DNA from: Cymbomonas tetramitiformis
Taxonomy: Eukaryota > Chlorophyta > Pyramimonadophyceae > Pyramimonadales > Pyramimonadaceae
Assembly (NCBI GenBank): GCA_001247695.2
Contig: LGRX02029270.1
Span: 1-29,394 of the forward strand
Direction of reading: 5' to 3'
DNA: 29,394 nt
Shown: positions 1-8,130 of the stretch, one piece after another
How positions within the stretch are numbered: position 1 is the first letter of the stretch
Layout: every line of letters starts with the position of its first letter
Notes under the pieces: generated by a model
The model's database searches: none
Told to the model about the DNA's origin: nothing
The model's input: only the letters and a program-made list of their open reading frames with translations
Program-made: the position numbers and the translations under genes

Positions 1-1
1 C

Positions 2-286
2 CATTTACCGGCGCCCCTCACTTGCACCTACTGCATGTATGGGAAACGATACATGAAACCTACGTGTATATGGGCGAGCTCGCCTCCGCCCGAACCCTTA
101 CTGCAATGCTCTGCAGCGACTCCTTGATCGCATCGACGTGCAACAGGAGTTCACCCTGATACTGCACAACTGGGACCGAGTGGTCATCGGAAGGGGATGC
201 AGAAGTCACACGCAGTGTATCCAGTTCCAGAGGGTCTACTGCGGCATCTGTTCCAGCACCTGACTTTTGGAGGCACAGGAAAGTAA
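2..286 (+). pseudogene. C-terminus of C5 DNA methyltransferase in left gypsy element (partial, in-frame stop)
   Basis: This frame is open from the window edge and ends at TAA 284-286. Its translation matches, segment by segment, the C-terminal half of the C5 methyltransferase at 26167-26859 on the other strand: a CTYC-x-YG-x-RY-x-KPT-x-IW stretch, then SSPPP, then a tail with DTAQLGPS and HAVYPVP followed by LLRHLF. The catalytic part lies left of the window. A TGA at 125-127 interrupts the frame where the right-hand copy has Cys, so the gene is probably inactive, although readthrough cannot be excluded. It identifies the left retrotransposon as plus-strand and as a relative of the right one. 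Homology to the right copy is seen directly; C5 methyltransferase function is inferred from that copy's motifs. Confidence 0.8.
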
Positions 287-546
287 ACGATGTTACGGTC
301 ATAACCCTTGGACCGAGTGCAACCGATCTATAACAAGCAGAGTTTCGAAGGAGAAGACGAAGACTGAAGACCTGCCTTAGATATCGGTTGTGTGCGGTTG
401 GGTGAATCCGGGATGAGCGTTGGCAGCGTGATCCTTGGTGAAGCCCTTCTGCTACGCTGATGAGCAGAGGAATCACGAGACCCCTGTACGCTATTGTATG
501 TGTGATTATGCTTTAGTCGTGGTTTCAGGGGAAAGTCCACTCCTAA
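287..546 (+). other. 3' untranslated region of left gypsy element
   Basis: This is about 260 bp between the methyltransferase stop and the polypurine tract, with no credible gene. It contains a small hairpin (stem GTGG 519-522 with CCAC 537-540) just before the polypurine tract, matched in position by a stronger hairpin in the right-hand element. Nothing else is recognisable. Confidence 0.5.
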
Positions 547-557
547 CGGGGGGAGAG
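547..557 (+). promoter_or_regulatory. Polypurine tract of left gypsy element
   Basis: A G-rich purine run (CGGGGGGAGAG) lies two bases before the TG that opens the LTR. This is where plus-strand DNA priming occurs in LTR retrotransposons. The same purine run precedes the LTR of the right-hand element, which supports both the element's orientation and the LTR boundary. Confidence 0.75.
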
Positions 558-558
558 T

Positions 559-874
559 TGTGCCAGGAGGCACGACGTACCTGCCGAGACACCCATAGTA
601 GGGGGGTCTGATTTCGATGAGAATAAGAGTAGCGAACTATTAGGGAAATTAGTGAGTGGATGTGACATTGCCTGAGCGAACAGTTGGGGAAAATAATATG
701 TGAGCTCAGAGGAGAGAATAAAGAGAGGTAACAGAGTTGGTCTCTTGGACTTGGACAGCAAATGATATAACTCTTGCTGTCTGGGTTTATGTTAAATAGT
801 ATATCTGAATATATGATATGATTCCTCAAGATAATAGAGGATAATAGTTTACTCCTGGGAATTCCCCTGGGACA
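559..874 (+). mobile_element. LTR (316 bp) of left Ty3/gypsy element, inserted in a viral capsid gene
   Basis: The LTR opens with TGTGCCAGG and closes with CCTGGGACA, giving imperfect terminal inverted repeats with TG...CA ends. It follows a polypurine tract and stops exactly where homology to viral major capsid protein begins (875). An AATAAA at about 716-721 could be its polyadenylation signal. The likely target-site duplication on this side is TTCAC (875-879); the matching copy is outside the window. The minus-strand capsid reading frame runs on by chance into this LTR, but that extension is not capsid sequence. Confidence 0.8.
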
Positions 875-2164
875 TTCACAAATTACAAAAGTTTCATTAT
901 CAACACCGGGAATAGCTTCTTGTAAAGCATCTGTACCTGCTTGTGTTTGTAAGAAGAATTGAGAGTTCAAACCACGTGTATCTAAGCCACTAAGACTACG
1001 AACATTCATTTCGGAAGGCATATTAAGTCTTAACATAGCAGTCCAATACGAATTATACCAGTTCTCTAAAGAATTTATTTTGCATCCAGCATCATTAGAA
1101 TAATTGTCAGCTTTTCCTATAGTTAGTAAGTTGAAGGCATCCAAAGCTGTTGCTCTATAATTTGGACAATAAAGTGAATTTATATTATATTGAAAAGAAC
1201 TAATTTTTCCGGCATAAAATCTAAAATAACTAGGAACAAATGTTGCGCCAATTTTATTATCAATTTTATGCAAACCAGAATTTGTTGAATTGTAAGTTGA
1301 AGGTCTTTGCACGGCATACAAATTATCTAAACATTGAGTAGATAAAGAAAATCTCGTTGATTTATCCATTGTTGTTTGAGAATCTAAAAATGTGAAATAA
1401 TTTTTAAAAGGCACCTCAATAAATGAATCTTCTCTTAATTTACGTTCCACGGCGCTATCATAAACACCATTTGAAAATGTAATTGTTTCAATTGTAAAAT
1501 GCAAATCTTCTAATTCCCAAGAAGCATTTTGTGCAAGTTGTGTAGCCCCGGTTCCATCAAAACCATTTCCAGCTCCTAATGATTTTTGATATGCCCCTAA
1601 CACTTCAGGACCGTGCATATAAAACCGAATTTGTATACTTGGTAATAATGCTGTATCAATGTAGTCAGGACTTGCTTCGCCAATAAATTGTAAAAAGTTG
1701 TTTAATATATATGGTCGTAATTCTGTATAGTAATTATCAGTATTTACATTTATTTCTTGATTTTTTAAAACTCTTTGATCAGAAACTTCTTTATTTAATG
1801 TTGTTTTAATGTTGTCCAACACAATTGAAACGGTTGAATATTGTTGCATACCACTTGAAATTTGAATTCCACCGCTATAGACTTCTACCCTTTGAATTAA
1901 TTTTTCAATTCCATTTGGTAATGTTGTAATTACTACATCAGGATCTCCCGCAGCGTTAGTACAAGCAATATTGCTTTTATTAGCACGACCTTGACAATGC
2001 AAACTCAAGCTTTTCATATTTATTAAAGAGTTCACAGGTAAATTTAAAGTTATTACACCATATGGACTTACGCTTGTTAAATTTGTCGTTTCCAATCTAA
2101 AATAGTTGGTTGAATAACCGTTTAATTTTTGAAGACCAAATGCAAGGCTATAAGGTAAAGACAT
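875..2164 (-). pseudogene. MCP: Major capsid protein, 3' end cut off by LTR insertion (copy 1)
   Basis: The gene starts at ATG 2164 with MSLPYSLAFGLQKLNG and gives 430 residues before the LTR at 874. The second copy (22794-23568) shares long blocks with it, such as LHFTIETITFSNGVYDSAVERKL and HKIDNKIGATFVPSYFRFY (seen directly), and continues about 17 residues past the point where this copy is cut. Length, beta-rich composition and position after a putative minor capsid gene and near a protein-primed polymerase fit a double-jelly-roll capsid of Polinton-like viruses; I infer this from overall character and context, not from an alignment. A TATATA-type motif lies directly before the start. Only the last codons are lost, so the insertion may be recent relative to the decay seen elsewhere. 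Confidence 0.75.
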
Positions 2165-2165
2165 T

Positions 2166-2178
2166 TATATAATATATA
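2166..2178 (-). promoter_or_regulatory. TATATA-type motif before capsid gene
   Basis: An A/T run of the form TATATAATATATA starts one base upstream of the capsid ATG. The same kind of motif precedes most other virion genes in this window, so I infer a late viral promoter. Confidence 0.45.
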
Positions 2179-2193
2179 CAAAATAAAATTAGT

Positions 2194-3177
2194 TCATTGA
2201 GAATATTCTTTTAATTTTAAAGAAATAGCAAAGTTTATTGATTGTTCTGTACCATTTTTTGACAAGGCTGTTGGAATTAATCTTGATTTATTATCAGTTA
2301 TTGATATTCGTAATTGTGAAAATTGTGAAGCTTGTACATCTATACCAAAGTTTTCATCAAAATCTAAATAAGAAATAAATTTAGTAGAAATATCAGAAGG
2401 TAATAATACTTTTCCTAAAATGTCGCTACTTATTATTAAATTTTGATTTATATTGTTTGAAAGATTTGTACTTTGTAAATTATTAGTCGGTAACGTAGTA
2501 ATTCTTAAATATATAGCATCATTTGTTTGTAAATTACCCGGAAATTTGGAAATAAATACTTCATTTACAGTTTCAATATCAAACAAGTCTTTTATCTGTG
2601 AAATGTTTGTAAATCCAGCAACTGATTTGTTTGTTTGCCCTCCTAGTATTTGGTCAACATCGTTATACTTTCCTGGTGAATTAAAAATATCATTTAATGC
2701 ATCATCTAAGGGACTGCCTGGTACCGCTTGGAAATCACCGGTAATTGAAAATGCAACAAATTTGATATTGGGAGCAGGTTTACTTAGTGTAATCGTAAAA
2801 TGTCCTGAAATTGCATCGTAAGTAACATCAACCCTATCCGCAGGTCTTGCAAAACCAAAATTTGCAACAAGAACATCTAAAATAATCGTTTCTAAAATAG
2901 TTTTGATATCGTCTAAATCTGTATAATTTCCATCAGGTATTCTACATTCATACAAATCATCAGAGTTTGTGTTGGCTATATAAAAAATACCATTATATTC
3001 ATTAATTGTGTACCAAGTTTTTGCAGCCGAAAAAGAATTTAAAATAATTTTCAATCTATTTGTATTTCTATAATTTGTTAATTGTGTCGGAACATTTATA
3101 TCTAAAATTCTTGAATCACCGGAAATTGATAGATCTTCGCTAGATAAATAAAGGGTCCGTTCAGATATTACATTCAT
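2194..3177 (-). CDS. Putative minor capsid (penton-like) protein
   Basis: The 327-aa product starts MNVISERTLYLSSEDLS and is rich in beta-type sequence, with no membrane segment or cysteine motif. It lies directly upstream of the major capsid gene in the same direction, 29 bp away, and overlaps the preceding small gene by 17 bases. In Polintons and Polinton-like viruses the minor capsid (single jelly-roll penton) gene is normally next to the major capsid gene and has a similar size. The N-terminal pattern, with SRILDINVP followed by a long beta-rich body, is compatible with that. No diagnostic motif can be seen, so the call depends on position and size. Confidence 0.55.
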   Translation of the reverse strand: MNVISERTLYLSSEDLSISGDSRILDINVPTQLTNYRNTNRLKIILNSFSAAKTWYTINEYNGIFYIANTNSDDLYECRIPDGNYTDLDDIKTILETIILDVLVANFGFARPADRVDVTYDAISGHFTITLSKPAPNIKFVAFSITGDFQAVPGSPLDDALNDIFNSPGKYNDVDQILGGQTNKSVAGFTNISQIKDLFDIETVNEVFISKFPGNLQTNDAIYLRITTLPTNNLQSTNLSNNINQNLIISSDILGKVLLPSDISTKFISYLDFDENFGIDVQASQFSQLRISITDNKSRLIPTALSKNGTEQSINFAISLKLKEYSQ

Positions 3178-3397
3178 TCTTATCTCTATTTAATATATCA
3201 ATATAATTTTTATTTTTATCAATTTCCTTTTGTGTATCTCTTTGTAATGGTAACGGAATATCATCAACATTTCCATTATACATTTGTTCATAAAATTGTG
3301 GTCGTGCTATAAAGTCATCAATAATCAGTTCTAAATAAAATGTGCATAAATTCGGGTATAATATTTTTGCATTTTTTATCAAATGTTCACGTTCCAT
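3161..3397 (-). CDS. Hypothetical 78-aa viral protein
   Basis: A small protein starting MEREHLIKNAKILYP, helical and charged, with a hydrophobic-acidic patch (FYLELIIDDFIARPQFYEQMY). Its start overlaps the end of the lipase-like gene by 11 bases and its end overlaps the putative minor capsid gene by 17 bases. Such tight packing is typical of a compact viral transcription unit and argues that the frame is real. I do not recognise the family; a structural or assembly role is only a guess from its neighbours. Confidence 0.55.
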   Translation of the reverse strand: MEREHLIKNAKILYPNLCTFYLELIIDDFIARPQFYEQMYNGNVDDIPLPLQRDTQKEIDKNKNYIDILNRDKNECNI

Positions 3398-4742
3398 AAT
3401 TTATAAAAATATTATTTTTACTATCTTTTATTGTATTTTCATTAATGTTTGAATACTTATTTGATAATGATTTCTCAACCTTTCTACTAAAATTTGTCAT
3501 TCTTTGTGGACCTTTGTTAGATATATAACCTGCTAACATTCTAGCCTCTAATGGAGCATCATCGTGTAAATAATTTGTATCAATATCACGTGATCCTAAA
3601 ATGCCGAATATGTTTAATGGATTTGAATATTCTGAAATTTTATTAGCAAATTCTTCGGGCGTAGCTTTGTCCTTATACATATTAATAGCATCATTGATAG
3701 CGCTTCCAAAAGAAAAAATATCAAGTCCCGTCCCTATAGTATTGAATGTTGATTTCAATAAATTCACCTTACTAACTTTATTATTCTTAGGTATTTCGAA
3801 AAACTGCTTCAAATTGTGAGGCGAAGTTATATATTGATATGGTTGTTTAAATAAATCATATGGATTCTTATTTTCGAAGTAATGAAATATTTTTCTATTA
3901 CTTTTTGATGGTATTTTTAAGGCTCCCGCAGTTGCCCAATCAGTTACAACTCTATGAATATTTTGTGGTGCATTTCCCACAATTTTTGGAGTGTGTAAAT
4001 GAGATAGGAAAGGATTGAATGTTGTTGATTTAACATTGAATTTTTCACCAACGTGTATAGCTTTGGCTCCGCCAAGACTTGTGCCTAACAATTCAATTTG
4101 ATGATTTGGGTATTTTTCCAAAGTTTTTAAATACACTTTTTCTGCTCGTCTAAATGAATTTCTTTGTGAATGATTTCCCTTGATTACAGAAAGAATATCT
4201 GCCTTGTCTTCATCTAAAAATTGTGGGTTAGAACTTGCCCCGTGATATGAAATATGGATTTTGTTATTACCATTGTTGAAAACTGCAGCATCATATGATG
4301 ACAAATGTGGATCTAATTTGAATTTATTGTTAAGGACATCTTTATTCAATTGTTTTTTAGCTGTTTTTAATGTAGCATATTCAAAACCACTTGGGTAATA
4401 CAAATCAGGTTGATAGTTTCGAGATCCTAAATAAGCCGAAATACCAACTTGGAGTGCTTGTTCTCGTAACTCATTGGAAAATGTTTGACTTATTTCATTT
4501 GGTTGAAGTTCGGCTAATTGTTGAAACAAATTGTTCAAATGAATTTTGTATTCTTTTACTTGTTTACTATTATTTCTTGTATTTATAGATTCATTTGTGG
4601 TATCATTGTAAAACTCTTTTTCATTTTGGAAAGTCTTTCTTTTATAAGAGTATTGTTTTACTTTGGACTTTGAAAGTGTGTTATATTTATCAATACAAAA
4701 GTCATTTTGGGAATAAAGCTTGGAACAATGTTGCTCTTTCAT
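3387..4742 (-). CDS. Lipase-like alpha/beta hydrolase, virion-gene cluster
   Basis: The 451-aa product has an IHISYHGASS strand-turn at about residues 162-171 and a nucleophile-elbow motif GTSLGG at 220-225 (Ser222 in GxSxG). The downstream RVVTDWATAG stretch and the His in SPHNLKQF are candidates for the rest of the catalytic triad. This layout resembles class-3 lipases or phospholipases. The first 60 residues are basic and low-complexity, and a region around 325-350 (GTGLDIFSFGSAIND) is weakly hydrophobic. It sits upstream of the capsid genes, so it may be packaged and act on host membranes during entry or exit; that is inference. A TATATA-type motif precedes the start. The family call is fairly good, the substrate unknown. 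Confidence 0.6.
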   Translation of the reverse strand: MKEQHCSKLYSQNDFCIDKYNTLSKSKVKQYSYKRKTFQNEKEFYNDTTNESINTRNNSKQVKEYKIHLNNLFQQLAELQPNEISQTFSNELREQALQVGISAYLGSRNYQPDLYYPSGFEYATLKTAKKQLNKDVLNNKFKLDPHLSSYDAAVFNNGNNKIHISYHGASSNPQFLDEDKADILSVIKGNHSQRNSFRRAEKVYLKTLEKYPNHQIELLGTSLGGAKAIHVGEKFNVKSTTFNPFLSHLHTPKIVGNAPQNIHRVVTDWATAGALKIPSKSNRKIFHYFENKNPYDLFKQPYQYITSPHNLKQFFEIPKNNKVSKVNLLKSTFNTIGTGLDIFSFGSAINDAINMYKDKATPEEFANKISEYSNPLNIFGILGSRDIDTNYLHDDAPLEARMLAGYISNKGPQRMTNFSRKVEKSLSNKYSNINENTIKDSKNNIFINYGT

Positions 4743-5137
4743 AGCTATTGATATATATTATATAAAAAAGAGACAAAATGCACTTCACCATTAAAGACTC
4801 TCCTTGAATGCAAACACCTCAAATCGATCTTTTAAGGTTTAGAAGTAAGTATTCAATATAAAACGCAGAAATTTTTCTGGTTCTTTTCTAATATTAACAT
4901 TGATTTTTTGTCAATAGAATACAAATATATGATATGCAATATTATCAGATATATGTAGTATGCTTATGTATGCTTGTGCTATGCTTTTGTGTGCTAAGTT
5001 TAAAACAAAATTCGGGAAACAAATAAATATATATAAAAACTATTGTTACAATTGGCTGTCTATTTCAGCTAAATTATGTATGTATTTGCAGCTATCAAAC
5101 GGTTGAAAGTACAGGGCTGCTGTCATATGCAATTAAG
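4743..5137. other. Gene-free stretch at edge of unfamiliar module
   Basis: About 395 bp with no supported gene. The first 25 bases hold the TATATA-type motif of the lipase-like gene (4751-4764). The rest is AT-rich, with scattered TATG and TGCTTATGTATGC runs at 4960-5000. The composition shift towards the 5138-6824 module begins here, so this could contain an insertion boundary, but I saw no terminal repeat. Confidence 0.4.
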
Positions 5138-5830
5138 TTAACCAAGTTTTTCCGTTAAGTCAGCAACCTCCTTGTCTAACTGAGCAATTTGTTTATCTTT
5201 TTCAAGACCTGCTTTCTTTAACAGTTCGTAGCTACCCCTCAAGGTGAAATAGTCTAAGTTGACCCGATCGGCATGGGCCTGCAAAGACCCTAGTTTCTCT
5301 AATTGGGCGTCCAGTTTATCATAAAAGACTTGCTTTGCAGCCATCTCAGCTTTTAAAGTGAGCAACTCATCTTTTACGACGTTGTAGTCCTCCATAGTAA
5401 CATACTGTTTAGCGCATTCTGATTTTACTTTTTCACGTGCATCCCGTCTAGCCTCGTTTACAGCTAACTGAAAGCGTTTCAGAACCTTATTTACAGACTC
5501 TGGTTCACTCTCAGGTTTTGACTCGGCATCATGCCGTTGTTCTGTTTGTGCTTCTTTTTGTTGTTTCTGCGATGTACTATTACTTTTCGCAGTTGAGTGT
5601 GAGCGTTCCGATGTGTCACCACTCTCTTCATCCCCCTTTTGAATCGACTGCTGAAGTTTCGCTATCTTCTCCTTTATCTTCTCCTCTGCTCTTGCCTCCT
5701 CTCTTTTCCTCTTTACTTCAGGCGATTGTCGCCAATGACGTGAACAATAATATCCACAATCGGATACCAAATTTGTGCTGTCGCACTTCTCACCTTTAGC
5801 GGTCTTCCCATTGCATTTATTAGTACGCAT
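5138..5830 (-). CDS. Coiled-coil protein with N-terminal Cys/His cluster
   Basis: The 230-aa product starts at ATG 5830. Residues 6-32 carry C-x9-C-x8-C-x3-C-x2-H, a possible zinc site resembling small 'C..T-KG-x-C...C..H' domains found in eukaryotic viruses and mobile elements. A Lys/Glu-rich helix (about 37-70), a Ser/Thr/Gln/Glu low-complexity linker (70-115) and a long coiled coil (about 115-230, ending in leucine-rich heptads KDKQIAQLDKEVADLTEKL) follow. Codon and base use are less AT-rich than in the viral genes on either side. It is divergent from the gene at 6441, with a repeat-rich region between. Function unknown; DNA binding plus oligomerisation would fit the architecture. Confidence 0.6.
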   Translation of the reverse strand: MRTNKCNGKTAKGEKCDSTNLVSDCGYYCSRHWRQSPEVKRKREEARAEEKIKEKIAKLQQSIQKGDEESGDTSERSHSTAKSNSTSQKQQKEAQTEQRHDAESKPESEPESVNKVLKRFQLAVNEARRDAREKVKSECAKQYVTMEDYNVVKDELLTLKAEMAAKQVFYDKLDAQLEKLGSLQAHADRVNLDYFTLRGSYELLKKAGLEKDKQIAQLDKEVADLTEKLG

Positions 5831-6047
5831 TTTAACAGTTCTACAATAACGTCAAAAAAGACAAGAAACAAGTCACACTGTAAGTAAACGTATTCGCTGA
5901 GCAGTTTAGACAAATTTTAAATGAAAACAGTTTTGACAAAGCTTTCAGGCAACGAGAGTATAAGCTATTTTCTTTCGTTAGGCTTTGTGTGACAGGCGCT
6001 AAATGTCAGATGTATGAGTGTCATAACATTCTATATGTGTGTCATAG

Positions 6048-6180
6048 AGGTCTATACGTGTTTTTGAAGGGGGTATACGTGTTTTTGAAAGGGGTATACG
6101 TGTTTTTGAAAGGGGTATACGTGTTTTTGAGAGGGGTATACGTGTTTTTGAGATGGGTATACGTGTTCATATTTTTGAAT
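6048..6180 (+). repeat. 21-bp iteron-like array 1 (TATACGTGTTTTTGA core)
   Basis: About six tandem units of 21 bp, each with GGTATACGTGTTTTTGA plus a short purine end; the last unit decays around 6155-6180. Related TCTATACGTGT copies lie just before and after it. Equal spacing of two helical turns would put every core on the same DNA face. Confidence 0.8.
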
Positions 6181-6289
6181 GACAAATTCATACGTGTGTC
6201 ATAAATTTCTATACGTGTACCGTATTAGTGTAATGTGAGTGGTTAGAAAGGTATCTTTTGGAAAAGTATATTCCAACTTTCCTCCATCA

Positions 6290-6368
6290 TAATGCTATAC
6301 GAGTGTCATAGAGGTCTATACGTGTTTCATAGAGGTCTATACGTGTTTCATAAAGGTCTATACGTGTT
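6290..6368 (+). repeat. 21-bp iteron-like array 2 (TCTATACGTGTTTCATAGAGG)
   Basis: Three to four units with the same TATACGTGT core and 21-bp period as array 1 but a different linker (TTCATAGAGG). It ends about 70 bp upstream of the ATG at 6441. A shared core with different linkers suggests the core is the bound element. Confidence 0.75.
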
Positions 6369-6440
6369 TATTGTTTGCACTGTTTGCACTATACTTGTTT
6401 ATTGTTTATTGTTTGTTTTATTGTACCAGAGTTGCAAAAA

Positions 6441-6824
6441 ATGACTAGCCAAGGTGTTTGGGACCCTCTTGAGGACTGCGTTGCGCAGAAGTGCAAAACT
6501 TTTACCCAATGGCAGAAAAATGTCAATGGGGCAATGCACAGACGCTACGTTGTTAGGATGGCTATTACAATCGTTGATACAGATACTCAACAGACACTTG
6601 ACAACTTTGTGACTGAAGATGGGGACCCTACCCAGGAGCTTGTACAAGAGTTTGCATCGCAGTCAGCAAACCAAGCCATTACGTTGGGTCAGTCTGTTTT
6701 GAACTTCGAGAATCAAGTGCAGTTTTACAATGGGATTCGTTTATGCCGCAAGGCAAACGAAGACAGTAGTATACTACCGATTATAACCCCCCCCAAAACC
6801 CTAAAGACGATAATAAATGATTAA
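6441..6824 (+). CDS. Hypothetical 127-aa protein downstream of iterons
   Basis: I place the start at ATG 6441 (MTSQGVWDPLEDCVAQKCK), where coding-like sequence begins; the frame is open further upstream through repeat sequence. The product is soluble, has three or four Cys, and includes a helix-rich middle (DPTQELVQEFASQSANQA) and a region rich in Asn, Gln and Phe. No family recognised. It is the only plus-strand gene between two minus-strand viral blocks, and it pairs with the divergent coiled-coil gene, so both may belong to one inserted module. The end (PIITPPKTLKTIIND) runs into AT-rich viral-type DNA and may not be the native C-terminus. Confidence 0.45.
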   Translation: MTSQGVWDPLEDCVAQKCKTFTQWQKNVNGAMHRRYVVRMAITIVDTDTQQTLDNFVTEDGDPTQELVQEFASQSANQAITLGQSVLNFENQVQFYNGIRLCRKANEDSSILPIITPPKTLKTIIND

Positions 6825-7018
6825 GATACAAGAGAAAACCCTAAAGAAATAATTACGTAATAAATAGGGAATAAATTACGTGATTAAATGTGAGTACGAT
6901 AAAAAATAAATAAAAAATCTACAATAAAAAATAAATAAAAAAATCTACATTAAAAAGATAAAGATAAAATTGAAAGTAAATAAAAAGTAAATTAATTAAT
7001 GTTTCAATAAGATATATG

Positions 7019-7456
7019 TTAATTGTTGGCCTCTAAAAATAGTAAATCATTATAGTCATGGTCAATGGAATTTTCACGTAGATATTCATTCATGTCTAAA
7101 TATACTAAACAAGTAATATCAAAATCTTTGTTTTCTTGACTTTTAATTACCAAAGTGTATAATATAGCTTCATGTATATCTTTTATTGGAATATCGTTAT
7201 TTTCCGAATCTTTAATGATTAGGTTATATAATGTTGAATTAATGTGCAAATAATGATGAATATCTTTTCCCCAAAAATTGATTACCTTTTCTAAATCAGA
7301 AATAACTTTATGATTAATAAAATATTCAAAATACGATTTAATGTAATCTAAATAATCTGATTTTTGCAAATTTTTAAATTTGTTTTGAACTTCATCTTTA
7401 TACAAATAAAATTGTTTAATATATTGTTTACATTCCATGTCTTGAATAGCTTCCAT
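7019..7456 (-). CDS. Hypothetical 145-aa viral protein
   Basis: The product starts MEAIQDMECKQYIKQF and is acidic, helical and rich in Asp, Asn, Tyr and Leu, with no recognisable motif. The AT-rich codon use and minus-strand direction match viral unit 1. It follows the RING gene, with a 16-bp perfect palindrome in the gap, and it is the last viral gene before the unfamiliar 4.7-6.8 kb module. No TATATA motif precedes it, unlike the virion genes, so it may belong with the early or host-interaction group; that is a guess. Confidence 0.5.
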   Translation of the reverse strand: MEAIQDMECKQYIKQFYLYKDEVQNKFKNLQKSDYLDYIKSYFEYFINHKVISDLEKVINFWGKDIHHYLHINSTLYNLIIKDSENNDIPIKDIHEAILYTLVIKSQENKDFDITCLVYLDMNEYLRENSIDHDYNDLLFLEANN

Positions 7457-7465
7457 AATTGTTTC

Positions 7466-7481
7466 TTACATTATAATGTAA
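7466..7481. promoter_or_regulatory. Perfect 16-bp palindrome upstream of 145-aa gene
   Basis: TTACATTATAATGTAA reads identically on both strands and lies 9 bp before the ATG at 7456 in the 38-bp gap after the RING gene. It could be a dimeric-factor binding site or a short hairpin. In such AT-rich DNA chance occurrence is possible. Confidence 0.35.
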
Positions 7482-7494
7482 CATAATCTTTAAA

Positions 7495-8043
7495 TTAATT
7501 AAGTTCTCTATATAATAGTGAACTAGGATAGTGAACTCCTAATCTTCTTATATCATTTATTATCTCTTCTTGCCTCTTAATCTTCCTTATTTCTTCCTTT
7601 TCGTAATATAATCTAAGTTCTTCTTCAAATGATATGTCAAATTCCATATAACAAGCACCATCTATGTTCGTAATATCTACGTGTAGTGTGCCTTTTCTCA
7701 CATGCATATCAACATCGATATGGTTATACTCTTCTTCACCATAATATACTTTTCTCATAAAAGTCAAAGCCGAAATTCTTTGACATTCAAAACCACCATT
7801 CATTTCAACTTCATCACACAAGTAACGATGTAATAACACGGTAAATTGAAATTTCCAATTTACTTCACGACATATGGGACACTTTTTAACATATTCATCA
7901 CCTTGACTTTCTAATTCGCATATACACTCATTACACATTGTACCTTCGTTGCAAACTTGACAAATAAAGTTATATGTTTCATAAAATTTGTGTTCAAAAG
8001 ATTCAAGACAAATACAACAATGTTTGTTATCATTGGTAGTCAT
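7495..8043 (-). CDS. RING-type zinc finger protein (putative ubiquitin ligase)
   Basis: The 182-aa product has a RING-like cluster in its first 60 residues: CCICLESF at 8-15, then CQVC, CNEC and finally CPIC at about 54-57, giving paired CxxC sites with the spacing of a cross-brace. One position normally occupied by His appears to be Cys. RING domains recruit E2 ubiquitin-conjugating enzymes; viral versions often redirect host ubiquitination. The C-terminal part, with a long Glu/Arg/Ile helix (SFEEELRLYYEKEEIRKIKR), has no recognised domain and may bind the target. The gene lies on the minus strand in viral unit 1 and lacks the TATATA motif of virion genes. Confidence 0.65.
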   Translation of the reverse strand: MTTNDNKHCCICLESFEHKFYETYNFICQVCNEGTMCNECICELESQGDEYVKKCPICREVNWKFQFTVLLHRYLCDEVEMNGGFECQRISALTFMRKVYYGEEEYNHIDVDMHVRKGTLHVDITNIDGACYMEFDISFEEELRLYYEKEEIRKIKRQEEIINDIRRLGVHYPSSLLYRELN

Positions 8044-8130
8044 TCTTGCTTTGTTTACCCTATTGAGTTACACTCTTTAAGTGGATTTTATTTTTTGAGG
8101 TTTTTTGTCCCCCTGAAAAACCGAAGAAAT

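Larger units (their letters stand above)
5831..6440. promoter_or_regulatory. Divergent intergenic region with iteron-like repeats
   Basis: About 610 bp between two divergent genes. It contains two clusters of 21-bp direct repeats sharing the core TATACGTGT (listed separately). No other gene is supported; the frame that opens through the first repeats is a by-product of their length being a multiple of three. The layout suggests a two-way control region or a replication origin; this is inference. Confidence 0.45.

Noticed and set aside
60..476. Minus-strand 138-aa frame at the left edge, first considered as gag of a minus-strand element starting from the LTR
   Set aside because: The plus strand of the same region matches the C5 methyltransferase C-terminus of the right element, and the polypurine tract precedes the LTR in plus orientation, so this frame is antisense noise.
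510..590. Hammerhead or other self-cleaving ribozyme at the LTR boundary
   Set aside because: The hairpins are present, but I could not find the conserved core strings of a hammerhead on either strand.
506..874. C-terminal extension of the major capsid frame
   Set aside because: The sequence lies inside the LTR and has no counterpart in capsid copy 2; the frame is open by chance.
5518..5799. Plus-strand 93-aa frame opposite the coiled-coil gene
   Set aside because: It is the shadow of low-complexity coding sequence on the other strand, with no start context or domain.
6048..6368. CRISPR-like array or coding repeat (71-aa frame at 5989-6204)
   Set aside because: There are no spacers, and the frame is again a product of the 21-bp period; a regulatory iteron reading fits better.
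6785..6845. CCCTAAA strings as telomere remnants
   Set aside because: Only isolated single copies (two occurrences about 40 bp apart), not a tandem array.
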